In this document: positions 1 to 7,594 of the stretch, in pieces | Layout of the letters: each line of letters begins with the position of its first letter | Position numbering within the stretch: position 1 is the stretch's first letter | Origin: Azospirillum rugosum | GTDB lineage: Bacteria > Pseudomonadota > Alphaproteobacteria > Azospirillales > Azospirillaceae | NCBI RefSeq assembly: GCF_017876155.1 | Contig: NZ_JAGINP010000001.1 | Span: 372,001 to 436,000, forward strand | Length of the DNA stretch: 64,000 bases | Direction: 5' to 3' | Notes under the pieces: generated by a model | Seen by the model: the letters and a program-made list of their open reading frames with translations, nothing else | Told to the model about the DNA's origin: nothing | Database searches by the model: none | Position numbers and translations under genes: made by a program

Positions 1-299
1 AGACCTCAACGTCACCACGAACGGGAGCACCTCCGAAGCGCTGCGGCGTTTTCGGGTTGCCCAGTTGGAAAGCGGGAGACCGTTGATGACGACAGCCTGC
101 TCCGCGTGCATCGCCAGCCCGACATCACGGGCCAGGTAGGCGGCACCGCACCCTAAAGAAAACCGCCAAGGGCATTGCTGGACCGGCGCGACACCGCGCG
201 CGCCGGACGGGGTTCGTCATCCTCGAAGAAGGTCTCCGCAAAGGGGCGCCGGAGAACGGCCGCCCACCGGTCAAAGAGAAGGTTGGAGGAAGAGAGATC
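1..299. other. Left-edge region without a confident gene
   Basis: No recognisable complete gene lies here. On the minus strand a reading frame with strong G/C bias at third codon positions runs from an ATG at 111-109 off the left edge (37 codons visible, beginning MHAEQAVVINGLPLSNW). It could be the 5' end of a gene, but it matches no family I recognise and has only a weak ribosome-binding site. The rest is probably the 5' region of the sigma-factor gene; no convincing -35/-10 pair was found. Confidence 0.25.
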
Positions 300-773
300 A
301 TGGCGTACTGTTTCGAATCCGAACTGATCCGCTGCATGCCGAACCTGCAACGCTACGCCTGCAAGCTGACCCGCGATGTCAGCGCCGCCGAAGACCTTAC
401 CCAGGATTGCCTTGCGCGCGCCTTGTCGCGGCAGCATCGTTTCGAGCCTGGAACCAATATGCAGGCATGGCTCACCACCATGCTGAAGAACCTTCACTTC
501 AACAATCTCCAGCGCGAGAAGCACGTCACCAAGGTCGAGCTTTGGGACGGCGCCATGTCGGTCGAGGCCTCCCAGATCGCCCGGCTCGTCTTCCGCGACG
601 TCGACCGTGCCTTCGGCGCCTTGACCCCCAGCCAGCGGAAGGTCGTGAAGCTGGTGGCGATCGAGGGCCGTCCCTACCAGGAAGCGGCAGAGAAGCTGAA
701 CGTGTCCATCGGCACCATCCGCTCCCGCCTCTGCCGCGCCCGCGAGCGCCTGAACACGCTGATGGCGGCTTAA
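300..773 (+). CDS. ECF-family RNA polymerase sigma factor
   Basis: A 157-residue extracytoplasmic-function sigma factor that would direct core RNA polymerase to stress promoters. Region 2 spans about residues 8-75 (AAEDLTQDCLARAL core-binding helix) and region 4 about residues 100-155 (LTPSQRKVV, then the helix-turn-helix SIGTIRSRLCRARERL). There is no region 1 or 3, as expected for the family. The start is supported by a GGAGGAAG ribosome-binding site a few bases upstream. No anti-sigma gene is directly adjacent; the nearest candidate lies at 2072 beyond a minus-strand SDR gene. The sequence has the alphaproteobacterial EcfG/RpoE-like look, but the subgroup cannot be fixed by eye. Confidence 0.9.
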   Translation: MAYCFESELIRCMPNLQRYACKLTRDVSAAEDLTQDCLARALSRQHRFEPGTNMQAWLTTMLKNLHFNNLQREKHVTKVELWDGAMSVEASQIARLVFRDVDRAFGALTPSQRKVVKLVAIEGRPYQEAAEKLNVSIGTIRSRLCRARERLNTLMAA

Positions 774-782
774 AGGGGCATT

Positions 783-820
783 CGCCCTCTCCCGCGCCGC
801 CATGGACGCGGGAGAGGGCG
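783..820. terminator. Bidirectional hairpin between convergent genes
   Basis: A perfect 14-bp inverted repeat (CGCCCTCTCCCGCG and its complement) with a 10-base loop sits between the sigma-factor stop at 773 and the SDR stop at 826. There is no T-tract, so it would act as a GC-rich bidirectional terminator or mRNA stabiliser. Confidence 0.6.
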
Positions 821-825
821 ACGCG

Positions 826-1701
826 TTATCCGTTCACCACGCTCCCGCCGTTCGGGTGCAGAACCTGACCGGACATGTAGGACGAGTCCGCCGACGCCAG
901 GAAGACGAAGCTGGGCGCCACCTCGTCGGGCTGGCCGGCGCGCTTCAGCGGCACGTCGCTGCCGAACTTCTCCACCTTGTCCTCGGGAAAGGTGGAGGGG
1001 ATCAGCGGGGTCCAGATCGGGCCGGGCGCCACGCCGTTGACGCGGATGCCGCGCTCCGCCAGCGACAGGGCCAGGGACCGCGTGAAGGACACGATGGCCC
1101 CCTTGGTGGAGGAGTAGTCCAACAGCATCGGGCTGCCCTTGTAGGCGGTGACCGACGTCGTGTTGATGATCGCCCCGCCCTCCTTCATGTGGGGCAACGC
1201 CGCCTTCGCCATGAAGAAATAGGCGAAGATGTTGGTGCGGAAGGTGCGCTCCAACTGCTCCGCGGTGATGTCCTCCAGCGACTTCTGCGGATGCTGCTCG
1301 CCCGCGTTGTTGACGAGGATGTCGATCCGGCCATGCTCCTCCACCATCCGCGCCACCGCGCGGCGGCAGGTCTCCTCGTCGCCGACATCGCCGCGCACGA
1401 CGGTGCAGGGCTGGCCTTCGTGGGTGACGAGCCGGCGGGTTTCCTCCGCGTCCTCGTCCTCGCTCAGATAGACGATGCCGACCTTGGCCCCTTCCCTCGC
1501 GAAATGCAGGGCGACGGCGCGTCCGATGCCGCTGTCCCCGCCGGTGATCAGCGCGACCTTGTCGCGCAGCTTGCCGCTGCCCCGATACTCGGTCCGCGCC
1601 GACGAGGGCTGGGGCGTCATGGCGTCCTGGTGGCCGGGCTGGGTGTTCTGGTGCTGCGGCGGCTGGCGGCCCTCCTGTTGAGCCCCCTCCTGCTGAGCCA
1701 T
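826..1701 (-). CDS. SDR-family NAD(P)-dependent oxidoreductase (YghA-like general stress protein)
   Basis: A 291-residue short-chain dehydrogenase/reductase of the YghA/GSP39 type, probably reducing aldehydes or ketones with NAD(P)H in the cytoplasm. A Gln/Pro-rich hydrophilic tail (about residues 1-35) precedes the Rossmann fold. The cofactor loop GGDSGIG is at 54-60, NNAG at 131-134 and the catalytic Ser183, Tyr196 and Lys200. The long N-terminal tail and GGDSGIG loop are typical of the stress-induced SDR subgroup. The ATG has an AAGGAG ribosome-binding site. About 80-100 bp upstream on the same strand is an EcfG-type promoter (GGAAC-N16-TGTT), which suggests general-stress-response control. 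The exact substrate is unknown. Confidence 0.9.
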   Translation of the reverse strand: MAQQEGAQQEGRQPPQHQNTQPGHQDAMTPQPSSARTEYRGSGKLRDKVALITGGDSGIGRAVALHFAREGAKVGIVYLSEDEDAEETRRLVTHEGQPCTVVRGDVGDEETCRRAVARMVEEHGRIDILVNNAGEQHPQKSLEDITAEQLERTFRTNIFAYFFMAKAALPHMKEGGAIINTTSVTAYKGSPMLLDYSSTKGAIVSFTRSLALSLAERGIRVNGVAPGPIWTPLIPSTFPEDKVEKFGSDVPLKRAGQPDEVAPSFVFLASADSSYMSGQVLHPNGGSVVNG

Positions 1702-1778
1702 GTGGTTCTCCTTCCGGCGGATTCATCCGCTTTGGTGTTTTCCGGGCTGGGTAGCCCGCACACGCCGTGTCGGCGGAC

Positions 1779-1803
1779 AACAGTCGGAAATTCCTTGCGT
1801 TCC
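1779..1803 (-). promoter_or_regulatory. EcfG-type promoter for the SDR gene
   Basis: On the minus strand GGAAC (1803-1799) is followed after exactly 16 bases by TGTT (1782-1779). This matches the alphaproteobacterial general-stress sigma consensus GGAAC-N16/17-cGTT. It points at the SDR gene starting at 1701. Confidence 0.55.
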
Positions 1804-1818
1804 TGACAATTCACCGCT

Positions 1819-1843
1819 GGAACAACCGCTGGGAGCCGCTGTT
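1819..1843 (+). promoter_or_regulatory. EcfG-type promoter, divergent copy
   Basis: On the plus strand GGAAC (1819-1823) is followed after 16 bases by TGTT (1840-1843), the same architecture as the minus-strand copy 16 bp away. It points at the anti-sigma-like gene at 2072, leaving a leader of about 220 bases. Confidence 0.5.
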
Positions 1844-2071
1844 ACTTCGGTCGTGCGAGACGTAGACGGCTTCGACGGAGCAGCCCAAACCCGGACCGGA
1901 CGTTCGGTTCCGCCATTTTCGCCACTTGGCGGTCACCGATGCGTTCCCCATAAGAAGAGGTAGACGGCGACTCCCGATGCTCAGAATGCCGTACTATATT
2001 GTTCACTGTGTCACGGACCGTTTCCGTCTCAAGGGGATCAGCCCCCGGGGACGTTCCGGGAACGAAAAGAT

Positions 2072-2299
2072 ATGAAGCGTGTGACGATGAACCATATCAA
2101 CGCATATCTTGATGGCGCCTTGGACGACAAGGAACGTCAGGAGTTCGAGCAGTCCATCCAGGACGACGCCGACGCAAAGGCCGTGCTGACCTTCCACAAA
2201 AGCCATGTGGATGAATTGCACCGGCTGTATGACCCCGTGCTCGAAGAGCCGGTGCCGTCGCGCATGCTCGAACTCTTGCGACAACGCCGCCCAAGCTAA
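2072..2299 (+). CDS. Short soluble anti-sigma-factor-like protein
   Basis: A 75-residue protein resembling the cytoplasmic part of alphaproteobacterial anti-sigma factors. It has an N-terminal helical segment NAYLDGALDDKERQEFEQ (about 8-25), a linker, then LYDPVLEEPVPSRMLELL (about 52-69). Family members normally continue into a membrane helix and a periplasmic domain; here the protein stops right after this segment, so it would be entirely cytosolic. The last 25 residues also recall the NepR core, which binds EcfG. It lies downstream of an EcfG-type promoter, so a feedback role on a stress sigma factor is plausible but unproven. ATG at 2087 is an alternative start. Confidence 0.6.
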   Translation: MKRVTMNHINAYLDGALDDKERQEFEQSIQDDADAKAVLTFHKSHVDELHRLYDPVLEEPVPSRMLELLRQRRPS

Positions 2300-2328
2300 C
2301 CCTCCCCTTTCCCGCGTTCCATCGTCAC

Positions 2329-2368
2329 AAAAGGCGACCGGGCGAACCGGGCGCCTTTTTTCTTTTTT
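2329..2368 (+). terminator. Intrinsic terminator after the anti-sigma-like gene
   Basis: AAAAGGCG and CGCCTTTT arms enclose a CCGG/CCGG inner stem and are followed by two T-runs. It is a classical rho-independent terminator 30 bases after the stop codon at 2299. Confidence 0.8.
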
Positions 2369-2408
2369 CCGGGGCGGCGATCCCGACGCGGGCTCCTTCG
2401 CGACTTCT

Positions 2409-2450
2409 CCTTTCGATCTGGCCCCTTTCGATCTGCCCCCTTTCGATCCG
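2409..2450. repeat. Short tandem repeat, 15-bp period
   Basis: Three copies of CCTTTCGATC begin at 2409, 2424 and 2439, giving a 15-bp period in the untranscribed stretch between the terminator and the next gene. No function is evident. Confidence 0.7.
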
Positions 2451-2532
2451 TCACGGCCTTCCCCATAACACCACCTGAGCGGGGGCTCGGCAGCGTACCC
2501 CCGCGGCATGGCAAGGGATTGGAACGGACGGC

Positions 2533-4008
2533 ATGGCGCGTGGACGGGTGGAACCGAAGGTCATCCTGGGACCCATTCTCTATTTCCGCGGGGAGCAGGG
2601 CGATCGCTGGTGGCTGTCGGCCCTGTTCGTGCTGGACGGCGATGCGGAGCCCGACGACCTGCGCGTGGACGGCGTCACCCTTCCGGTCCCGCCACGGCAC
2701 CTGCTGCGCTGGCGCGGCCACCACGTCTGGCGCTTCGACTTCGCCGTGCCGCGCGCGACGCGCGACCAGGAGGTCGCCTACGGCTTCATGGACGGCGACC
2801 AGTCCTGGACCCTGACCGTCCCCGGCCGCCTGACCCAGCCGCGCTTCGCCTACGTCTCCTGCAACGGGGTGGAGGACGAATCCCGCCTCGCGGCGCTGGA
2901 TGCCCCGCGCAACGCGCTGTGGGCCGACCTGCGGCAGAGGCACGAGGCCGACCGCTACCACCTGCTGCTCCAGGGCGGCGACCAGCTCTATGCCGACGCT
3001 GTGTGGCGAAGCGGCCCGCTGCTGTCCGAATGGGCCGCGCGGACGGACAGGGAGCGGCTGGCCCAGACCTTCACCCCGGCCATGGCCGAGGAGGCGATGG
3101 CCTTCTACTTCGACCTGTACCTGCGCAGCTGGGGCCAGCCGGAGACCGCCGCCGTGCTGGCCCGCATCCCGTCGGTGATGATGTGGGACGACCACGACAT
3201 CTTCGACGGCTGGGGCTCCCACCCCGACGAGGAGATGCAGTCGCAGGTGTGGCGGGGCGTCTACACGGCCGCCCGCCGCCACTTCGCCCTGTTCCAGCTG
3301 GGCGCGCTGGCCGAGGCGCTGCCGGAATGCGTGTGGGGTGCGCAGCGGTCCACCTTCACCCAGGGCTTCCGGATCAAGGACGTCGGGGTGCTGGCGCTGG
3401 ACCTCCGGACCGAGCGCACGCCGCGGCGGGTCATGTCGGACCAGAGCCGCGCGCTGCTGCCGGCCTGGCTCGACCGTTTCGACGGCTGCCGGCACCTCGT
3501 CCTGATGTCCAGCGTGCCGCTGCTGTTCGTCGACACCGGCGGGCTGGAGCGGGTGATCGGCCGGCTGCCGGGGCGGATCGGGATCGAGGACGACCTGCGC
3601 GACCAATGGCGCAGCCACGCCCACGCCGAGGAATGGCAATCCCTGATCGAGCTTCTGGCCGACTTCTCCCGTCGCACCGGCTGCCGGGTCACCGCGGTGT
3701 CCGGCGAGATCCACGCCGGCGGGCGCGGCGTGCTGCGCGGCGGCGGGGTGGAGATGTGGCAGCTCATCGCGTCGGGCATCGTGCACCCGCCGCCCCACAC
3801 CATGACCGCCGCGGCGCTGGAATGGCTCGCCCGGCGCAAGGAGAGCCCGTTCGACGGCTACCGCTTCGAAATGCCGCGCTTCCCCGAGTCGGGCAAACGG
3901 ATCATCCGGCAGCGCAACTGGCTGTCCCTGGTCTTCGACGGCAAGGGGCAGCTGCACGCCCGCTGGTCGGCCGAGGGGCAGCCGAACCGCTACGCGCAGG
4001 TGATCTGA
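2533..4008 (+). CDS. PhoD-like metallophosphoesterase (alkaline phosphatase D family)
   Basis: A 491-residue protein of the PhoD-like phosphatase family. An N-terminal beta-rich segment (about 1-100) leads into the metallophosphatase core. Metal-ligand motifs include GGDQ at 148-151, WDDHD at 218-222 and SGEIHAGG near 400. No Tat or Sec signal is visible, unlike exported PhoD, so this member is probably cytoplasmic and its substrate may not be extracellular phosphate esters. The gene is monocistronic and converges on the methyltransferase gene at 4032 with a 23-bp gap. The start at 2533 has a weak ribosome-binding site, but it gives the full family-like N-terminus. Confidence 0.85.
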   Translation: MARGRVEPKVILGPILYFRGEQGDRWWLSALFVLDGDAEPDDLRVDGVTLPVPPRHLLRWRGHHVWRFDFAVPRATRDQEVAYGFMDGDQSWTLTVPGRLTQPRFAYVSCNGVEDESRLAALDAPRNALWADLRQRHEADRYHLLLQGGDQLYADAVWRSGPLLSEWAARTDRERLAQTFTPAMAEEAMAFYFDLYLRSWGQPETAAVLARIPSVMMWDDHDIFDGWGSHPDEEMQSQVWRGVYTAARRHFALFQLGALAEALPECVWGAQRSTFTQGFRIKDVGVLALDLRTERTPRRVMSDQSRALLPAWLDRFDGCRHLVLMSSVPLLFVDTGGLERVIGRLPGRIGIEDDLRDQWRSHAHAEEWQSLIELLADFSRRTGCRVTAVSGEIHAGGRGVLRGGGVEMWQLIASGIVHPPPHTMTAAALEWLARRKESPFDGYRFEMPRFPESGKRIIRQRNWLSLVFDGKGQLHARWSAEGQPNRYAQVI

Positions 4009-4031
4009 CCTGCCCCGTCAGAGCGGCCCAA

Positions 4032-5393
4032 TCAGATCGGTTGGTCCACCACGAACAGAAGACCCGGTACGTCCACGCCCTTCTCCCGGCGGGGTGCGCA
4101 GGGCTCCAGCAGGAGGATGCGCAAGCCCGCCGCCTCCGCCGTGGCGCGCAGATAGGCCTCGGCGTGGGCGTAGCGGCGCGTTGGACCCAGCGCGAAGCCC
4201 TCGCCGTCCAGCCGCTCCACGGTGGCGGCGAATCGGCCACCCGCGCGGAGCGCCTCCGCCGCCGCCCGGAACACCGGGGCGAGGTCGCCGATGTAGACCA
4301 GCACGTCCGCGGCGACCAGCAGGTCCCAGCCCGCCGGTGCCGCGTCCAGCGCCGCGACGACGTCGCCCACCCACAGCTCGTCGTACAGCGCGCGGGCCCG
4401 TGCCTTGTCGACCATGCGCGGCGACAGGTCCACGCCGGCGAGATGGCTGGCCAGCGGCCGGAAGGCCACGCCGGCCAGCCCGGTGCCGCAGCCGAGATCG
4501 AGCACGCGCAGGCCGCTGCCGCCGCCCAGCCGGTCCACCGCCCGGCGCAGAAGCTCCGGCGCCGCATAGCCCAGCTTGCCCACCAGATCCTGGTCGAATC
4601 GGTCGGCGTAGCGGTCGAACAGGGCGCGGACATAGGCGGCGGACAGGTCCGCCCCCTCCCCCGCCTCCAGCGCCGCGATCAGCGCCGCGCTGCCGAGGCT
4701 GTCCTCCGAATCCAGGTCCCGTGCCTTGCGCAACGCCGCCAGGGCCTTGTCCGGCTCCCTCAGCGCGATCCAGGCGCGCCCGATGGTGTGGTGCAGGACG
4801 GCGTCGTCCGGATCGCGGCGGGCAAGCGGCTGGAGCCGTTCGACGGCGCCCAGCGCGTCGCCGGACTCGATCAGCGCGGCGGACAGGTCGAGCGCCGCGT
4901 CGCGATCGTCCGGGCGCAGGGCCGCGGCCTCGCGGAACTCCTCCAACGCCTCGTCCTTGCGACCCTCGGCCAGGAGCGCGCGGGCGAGGCCGAGCCGGAC
5001 CAGCGCGGCGTCGGGCCGCTCCGCGGCAAGGCTGCCGTAGGCGGCGACGGCGTCGGCCGTCCGTCCGGCGCGGAACAGGGAATCGGCGAGGCCGACTCGC
5101 CATGTCCACACACCCGAATCGAGCACGACGGCCCACCCGTAGGCATGAACCGCCGTTGCCGTGTCCCCGGACGCCTGCGCCGCGTCGGCAAGGGCGGCCC
5201 AGGCGTCACCCAACGCCGGATCGGCGGCGCAGGCCATGCGGAACGCGCGCGCGGCACCGGCCGGATCGTCGGCATAGAGGCGGTCGTAACCGGTTTGGAA
5301 GAGCAGGTCGGGAACGACGCCGGGCGGAATGGGGGCCGGCGATCCCTCCCGGTCGGCCGAAATCGGGGCCGGAACCGTCGGATCGAATGACAC
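4032..5393 (-). CDS. TPR-repeat protein with C-terminal SAM-dependent methyltransferase domain
   Basis: About 453 residues. The N-terminal half is a series of tetratricopeptide repeats (ADPALGDAWAALADAA, RPDDRDAALDLSAAL and others). The C-terminal third is a class I methyltransferase with the SAM-binding motif VLDLGCGTGLAG and a downstream acidic VDLSPRMV. This TPR-plus-methyltransferase arrangement is common in alphaproteobacteria, and the targets are generally unknown. I place the start at GTG 5393, which has AGGA upstream. An in-frame TTG at 5474 would add 27 low-complexity residues and is less likely. It is cytosolic, as no signal peptide is seen. Confidence 0.8.
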   Translation of the reverse strand: MSFDPTVPAPISADREGSPAPIPPGVVPDLLFQTGYDRLYADDPAGAARAFRMACAADPALGDAWAALADAAQASGDTATAVHAYGWAVVLDSGVWTWRVGLADSLFRAGRTADAVAAYGSLAAERPDAALVRLGLARALLAEGRKDEALEEFREAAALRPDDRDAALDLSAALIESGDALGAVERLQPLARRDPDDAVLHHTIGRAWIALREPDKALAALRKARDLDSEDSLGSAALIAALEAGEGADLSAAYVRALFDRYADRFDQDLVGKLGYAAPELLRRAVDRLGGGSGLRVLDLGCGTGLAGVAFRPLASHLAGVDLSPRMVDKARARALYDELWVGDVVAALDAAPAGWDLLVAADVLVYIGDLAPVFRAAAEALRAGGRFAATVERLDGEGFALGPTRRYAHAEAYLRATAEAAGLRILLLEPCAPRREKGVDVPGLLFVVDQPI

Positions 5394-5911
5394 GCTGACG
5401 CAGTCCTGAGGTCGCTTCCCGTTCCCGTCGCCAAGCGGTCGAAACCGTTGTCCAACACCGGGGCGCGGGCACAAGGAAAGCCCAGTCTATTGCCCTGCCT
5501 TGTTGCGGCGCGCAAGAGCGAATCGCTGTGTCACCACCGCTTCTCATCCGGGCGACAGACGGTCGCAGTACCCCTTTCGAAGGAAACTTTTTCTCAGCCC
5601 CGCCTGGCGCCCTTAACCGTTTTTGCAAAGTGTTTAAAATCAGTACCTTATTCGTCACAGGCACGGTCCTATGACGTCGCCTGACCTCCACCCTGTGACA
5701 TCGGGCGACGGATTGGTGTGGTATTACCGGGCTGCAATTCGATTGACGCTGAATAAAATTTTTGGAAGTGTGGCTTCGGCGCCCGATGGTGGGCGTTGAA
5801 CTTTTGGGTAGGAGGCGGTCACCGTAAGCGACTCGGTGACCGGAACGACGGCTCCGCGCAGGGGGCCAAAATGAAGCCGGCCGAACGGCGGCAACGGATA
5901 GGGGGTAGGAC
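5394..5911. other. Long intergenic region with inverted repeats
   Basis: About 500 bases without a gene, noticeably less GC-rich around 5580-5780. It contains an inverted repeat GTCACAGG (5654-5661) / CCTGTGAC (5692-5699). It also contains a perfect stem-loop GGTCACCG-N9-CGGTGACC (5817-5841) that would lie in the 5' leader of the transglycosylase gene. Promoters for both flanking genes must lie here, but no consensus pair is clear. Confidence 0.4.
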
Positions 5912-6583
5912 ATGCGGGAACGACAACAGCGCGTGCGACGCACGCAAGGGGGCTGGATCGCTCTTGCTATCGGACTCTGCACCGCACCGATCTTCGCGAA
6001 GCCGGTTCAGGCCCAGGCCCAGACGCAGGATAGCTGCGTTACCCACGCCATCGAGGCGGAACGCAAGTTCAACATTCCCTCCGGCCTCTTGGTCGCCATC
6101 TCCCTGGTCGAAAGCGGGCAGGACGGCACGCCGAGCCCCTTCGTGATGAGCGTGGAAGGCCGCCCGGTCTACGCGCGGAACGTCAACGACGCCGCCCGCC
6201 ACCTGCGCGACAAGCGCGGCCAGCTGAAATCGAACGTCTACGTCGGCTGCATGCAGCTGTCGCTCGGCACCCACCGCGGTCAGTTCTCCCCGGTCGAGCG
6301 CATCGTCGAGCCCAAGGAAAACGTCTTCTACGCCGGCCGCCTGCTGCTCCGCCTGCACGGCGAGGAAGGCAGCTGGAAGACCGCCGTCGCCCGCTACAAC
6401 GGCGGCTCCATGCGCCAGGCCCAGGGCTATGTCTGCAAGATCTGGCAGCACCTGAACGAGCTGGACGCCAAGAGCGCCAAGCTGCTGGAATCGCCCCGCT
6501 GCGGCAACGAGGAGCCCGCGAGCATCGCGCCCGCCACCCGCCGCACCTTCCGCAACGCCCAGCAGGTCGCCGCGCTGGACTGA
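5912..6583 (+). CDS. Secreted lytic transglycosylase-like protein (SLT domain)
   Basis: A 223-residue protein with an N-terminal signal sequence (basic MRERQQRVRR, hydrophobic core about 14-30, cleavage probably after AQAQA near 37). A soluble-lytic-transglycosylase domain follows. The catalytic glutamate is E67 in LVAISLVESG, and the conserved VGCMQLSLGTHRGQF and VARYNGGS motifs come later. It would cleave peptidoglycan glycan strands in the periplasm, as VirB1/IagB-type enzymes do. It is monocistronic with a long structured leader. It ends 63 bases before rlmJ, so limited read-through is possible. Confidence 0.85.
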   Translation: MRERQQRVRRTQGGWIALAIGLCTAPIFAKPVQAQAQTQDSCVTHAIEAERKFNIPSGLLVAISLVESGQDGTPSPFVMSVEGRPVYARNVNDAARHLRDKRGQLKSNVYVGCMQLSLGTHRGQFSPVERIVEPKENVFYAGRLLLRLHGEEGSWKTAVARYNGGSMRQAQGYVCKIWQHLNELDAKSAKLLESPRCGNEEPASIAPATRRTFRNAQQVAALD

Positions 6584-6646
6584 GCCGGGGCTCCGCTGGT
6601 TTGCAGGGATGGCGCCGGGCGCCAAACTGGGCTACATCCCCGGTCC

Positions 6647-7486
6647 ATGAACTACCGTCACATTTTCCACGCCGGCAACCCGGCCGACGTGATGAAGCAC
6701 GCGGTCCTGGCGCTCATCATCGATCACCTGCGCGCCAAGCCGGCCCCCTTCTGCGTGCTGGACGCCCACGCCGGGATCGGCCGCTACGACCTCGACTCCG
6801 AGCCCGCGCGGAAGACGCTGGAGTTCAAGGACGGAATCGGCCGCCTGTTCGGCCGTCCGGCGCCCCACCCGGCGCTTCAGCCCTACCTGGACGCGGTCGC
6901 CGCGCTGAACCCCGACGGGGATCTCCGCTGGTACCCCGGCTCCCCCCGTCTGGCGCGCGCCCTGCTGCGCGACCAGGACCGGCTGGTCGTCAACGAACTT
7001 CACCCGGACGACTGGCAGACCCTGAAGGCGGAGTTCGCCGGCGACCGCCGCGTCTCCGTCCAGCACACCGACGCCTACCACGCGCTGAAGGCCAACCTGC
7101 CGCCCCGGGAGAAAAGAGGACTCGTCCTGGTCGACCCGCCCTTCGAGCAGCCCGACGAGTTCGCCCGCATGGCCGAGGGGCTGGCCACCGCGCACAAGCG
7201 CTGGCCGACCGGAGTCTACGCGCTCTGGTACCCGATCAAGGAGCGGCCGGCCGTCTGGCGGTTTCAGGAGGCCGTCGAGAACACCGGCATCCGCAAGATC
7301 CTCATGGTCGAGCTGACCTGGCACCCGGAGGACACCCACACCCGCCTCAACGGCTCCGGCCTGCTCATCGTCAACCCGCCCTGGAAGCTCGACGAGACGT
7401 TGCGGGACATGCTGCCGGCCCTGCACGCCGCCCTGCCCTCCACCGGCGGCGGGGCGAAGGTCGATTGGCTGGTTCCGGAGGCGTAA
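6647..7486 (+). CDS. rlmJ: 23S rRNA (adenine-N6)-methyltransferase RlmJ
   Basis: A 279-residue homologue of E. coli RlmJ, which methylates A2030 of 23S rRNA. The N-terminus NYRHIFHAGNPADVMKHAVL is the family signature. The SAM motif LDAHAGIGRYDL and the N6-methyltransferase catalytic motif DPPF (in VLVDPPFEQPDEF) are intact; E. coli has DPPY. Length agrees with the family (about 280). It is a housekeeping modification enzyme with no evident operon partner. Confidence 0.95.
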   Translation: MNYRHIFHAGNPADVMKHAVLALIIDHLRAKPAPFCVLDAHAGIGRYDLDSEPARKTLEFKDGIGRLFGRPAPHPALQPYLDAVAALNPDGDLRWYPGSPRLARALLRDQDRLVVNELHPDDWQTLKAEFAGDRRVSVQHTDAYHALKANLPPREKRGLVLVDPPFEQPDEFARMAEGLATAHKRWPTGVYALWYPIKERPAVWRFQEAVENTGIRKILMVELTWHPEDTHTRLNGSGLLIVNPPWKLDETLRDMLPALHAALPSTGGGAKVDWLVPEA

Positions 7487-7594
7487 AACGGCCCAAAACG
7501 GCCGTGGAGCGGCCAGCGGTCACAGATCTTGACGTTGCGCCGGGGTTTTTCTCGCCCTAGGGTGGCTTGTCCGCTTACGAACACGCAGGCCCCG

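Noticed and set aside
1..156. A plus-strand frame open from the left edge to a TAA at 154-156
   Set aside because: Codon composition lacks the third-position GC bias of real genes here; the minus-strand frame fits better.
2508..5390. A 960-codon plus-strand ORF over the PhoD-like and methyltransferase genes
   Set aside because: It is an Arg/Pro/Gly-rich shadow frame with no domain; the real genes in other frames have clear family motifs.
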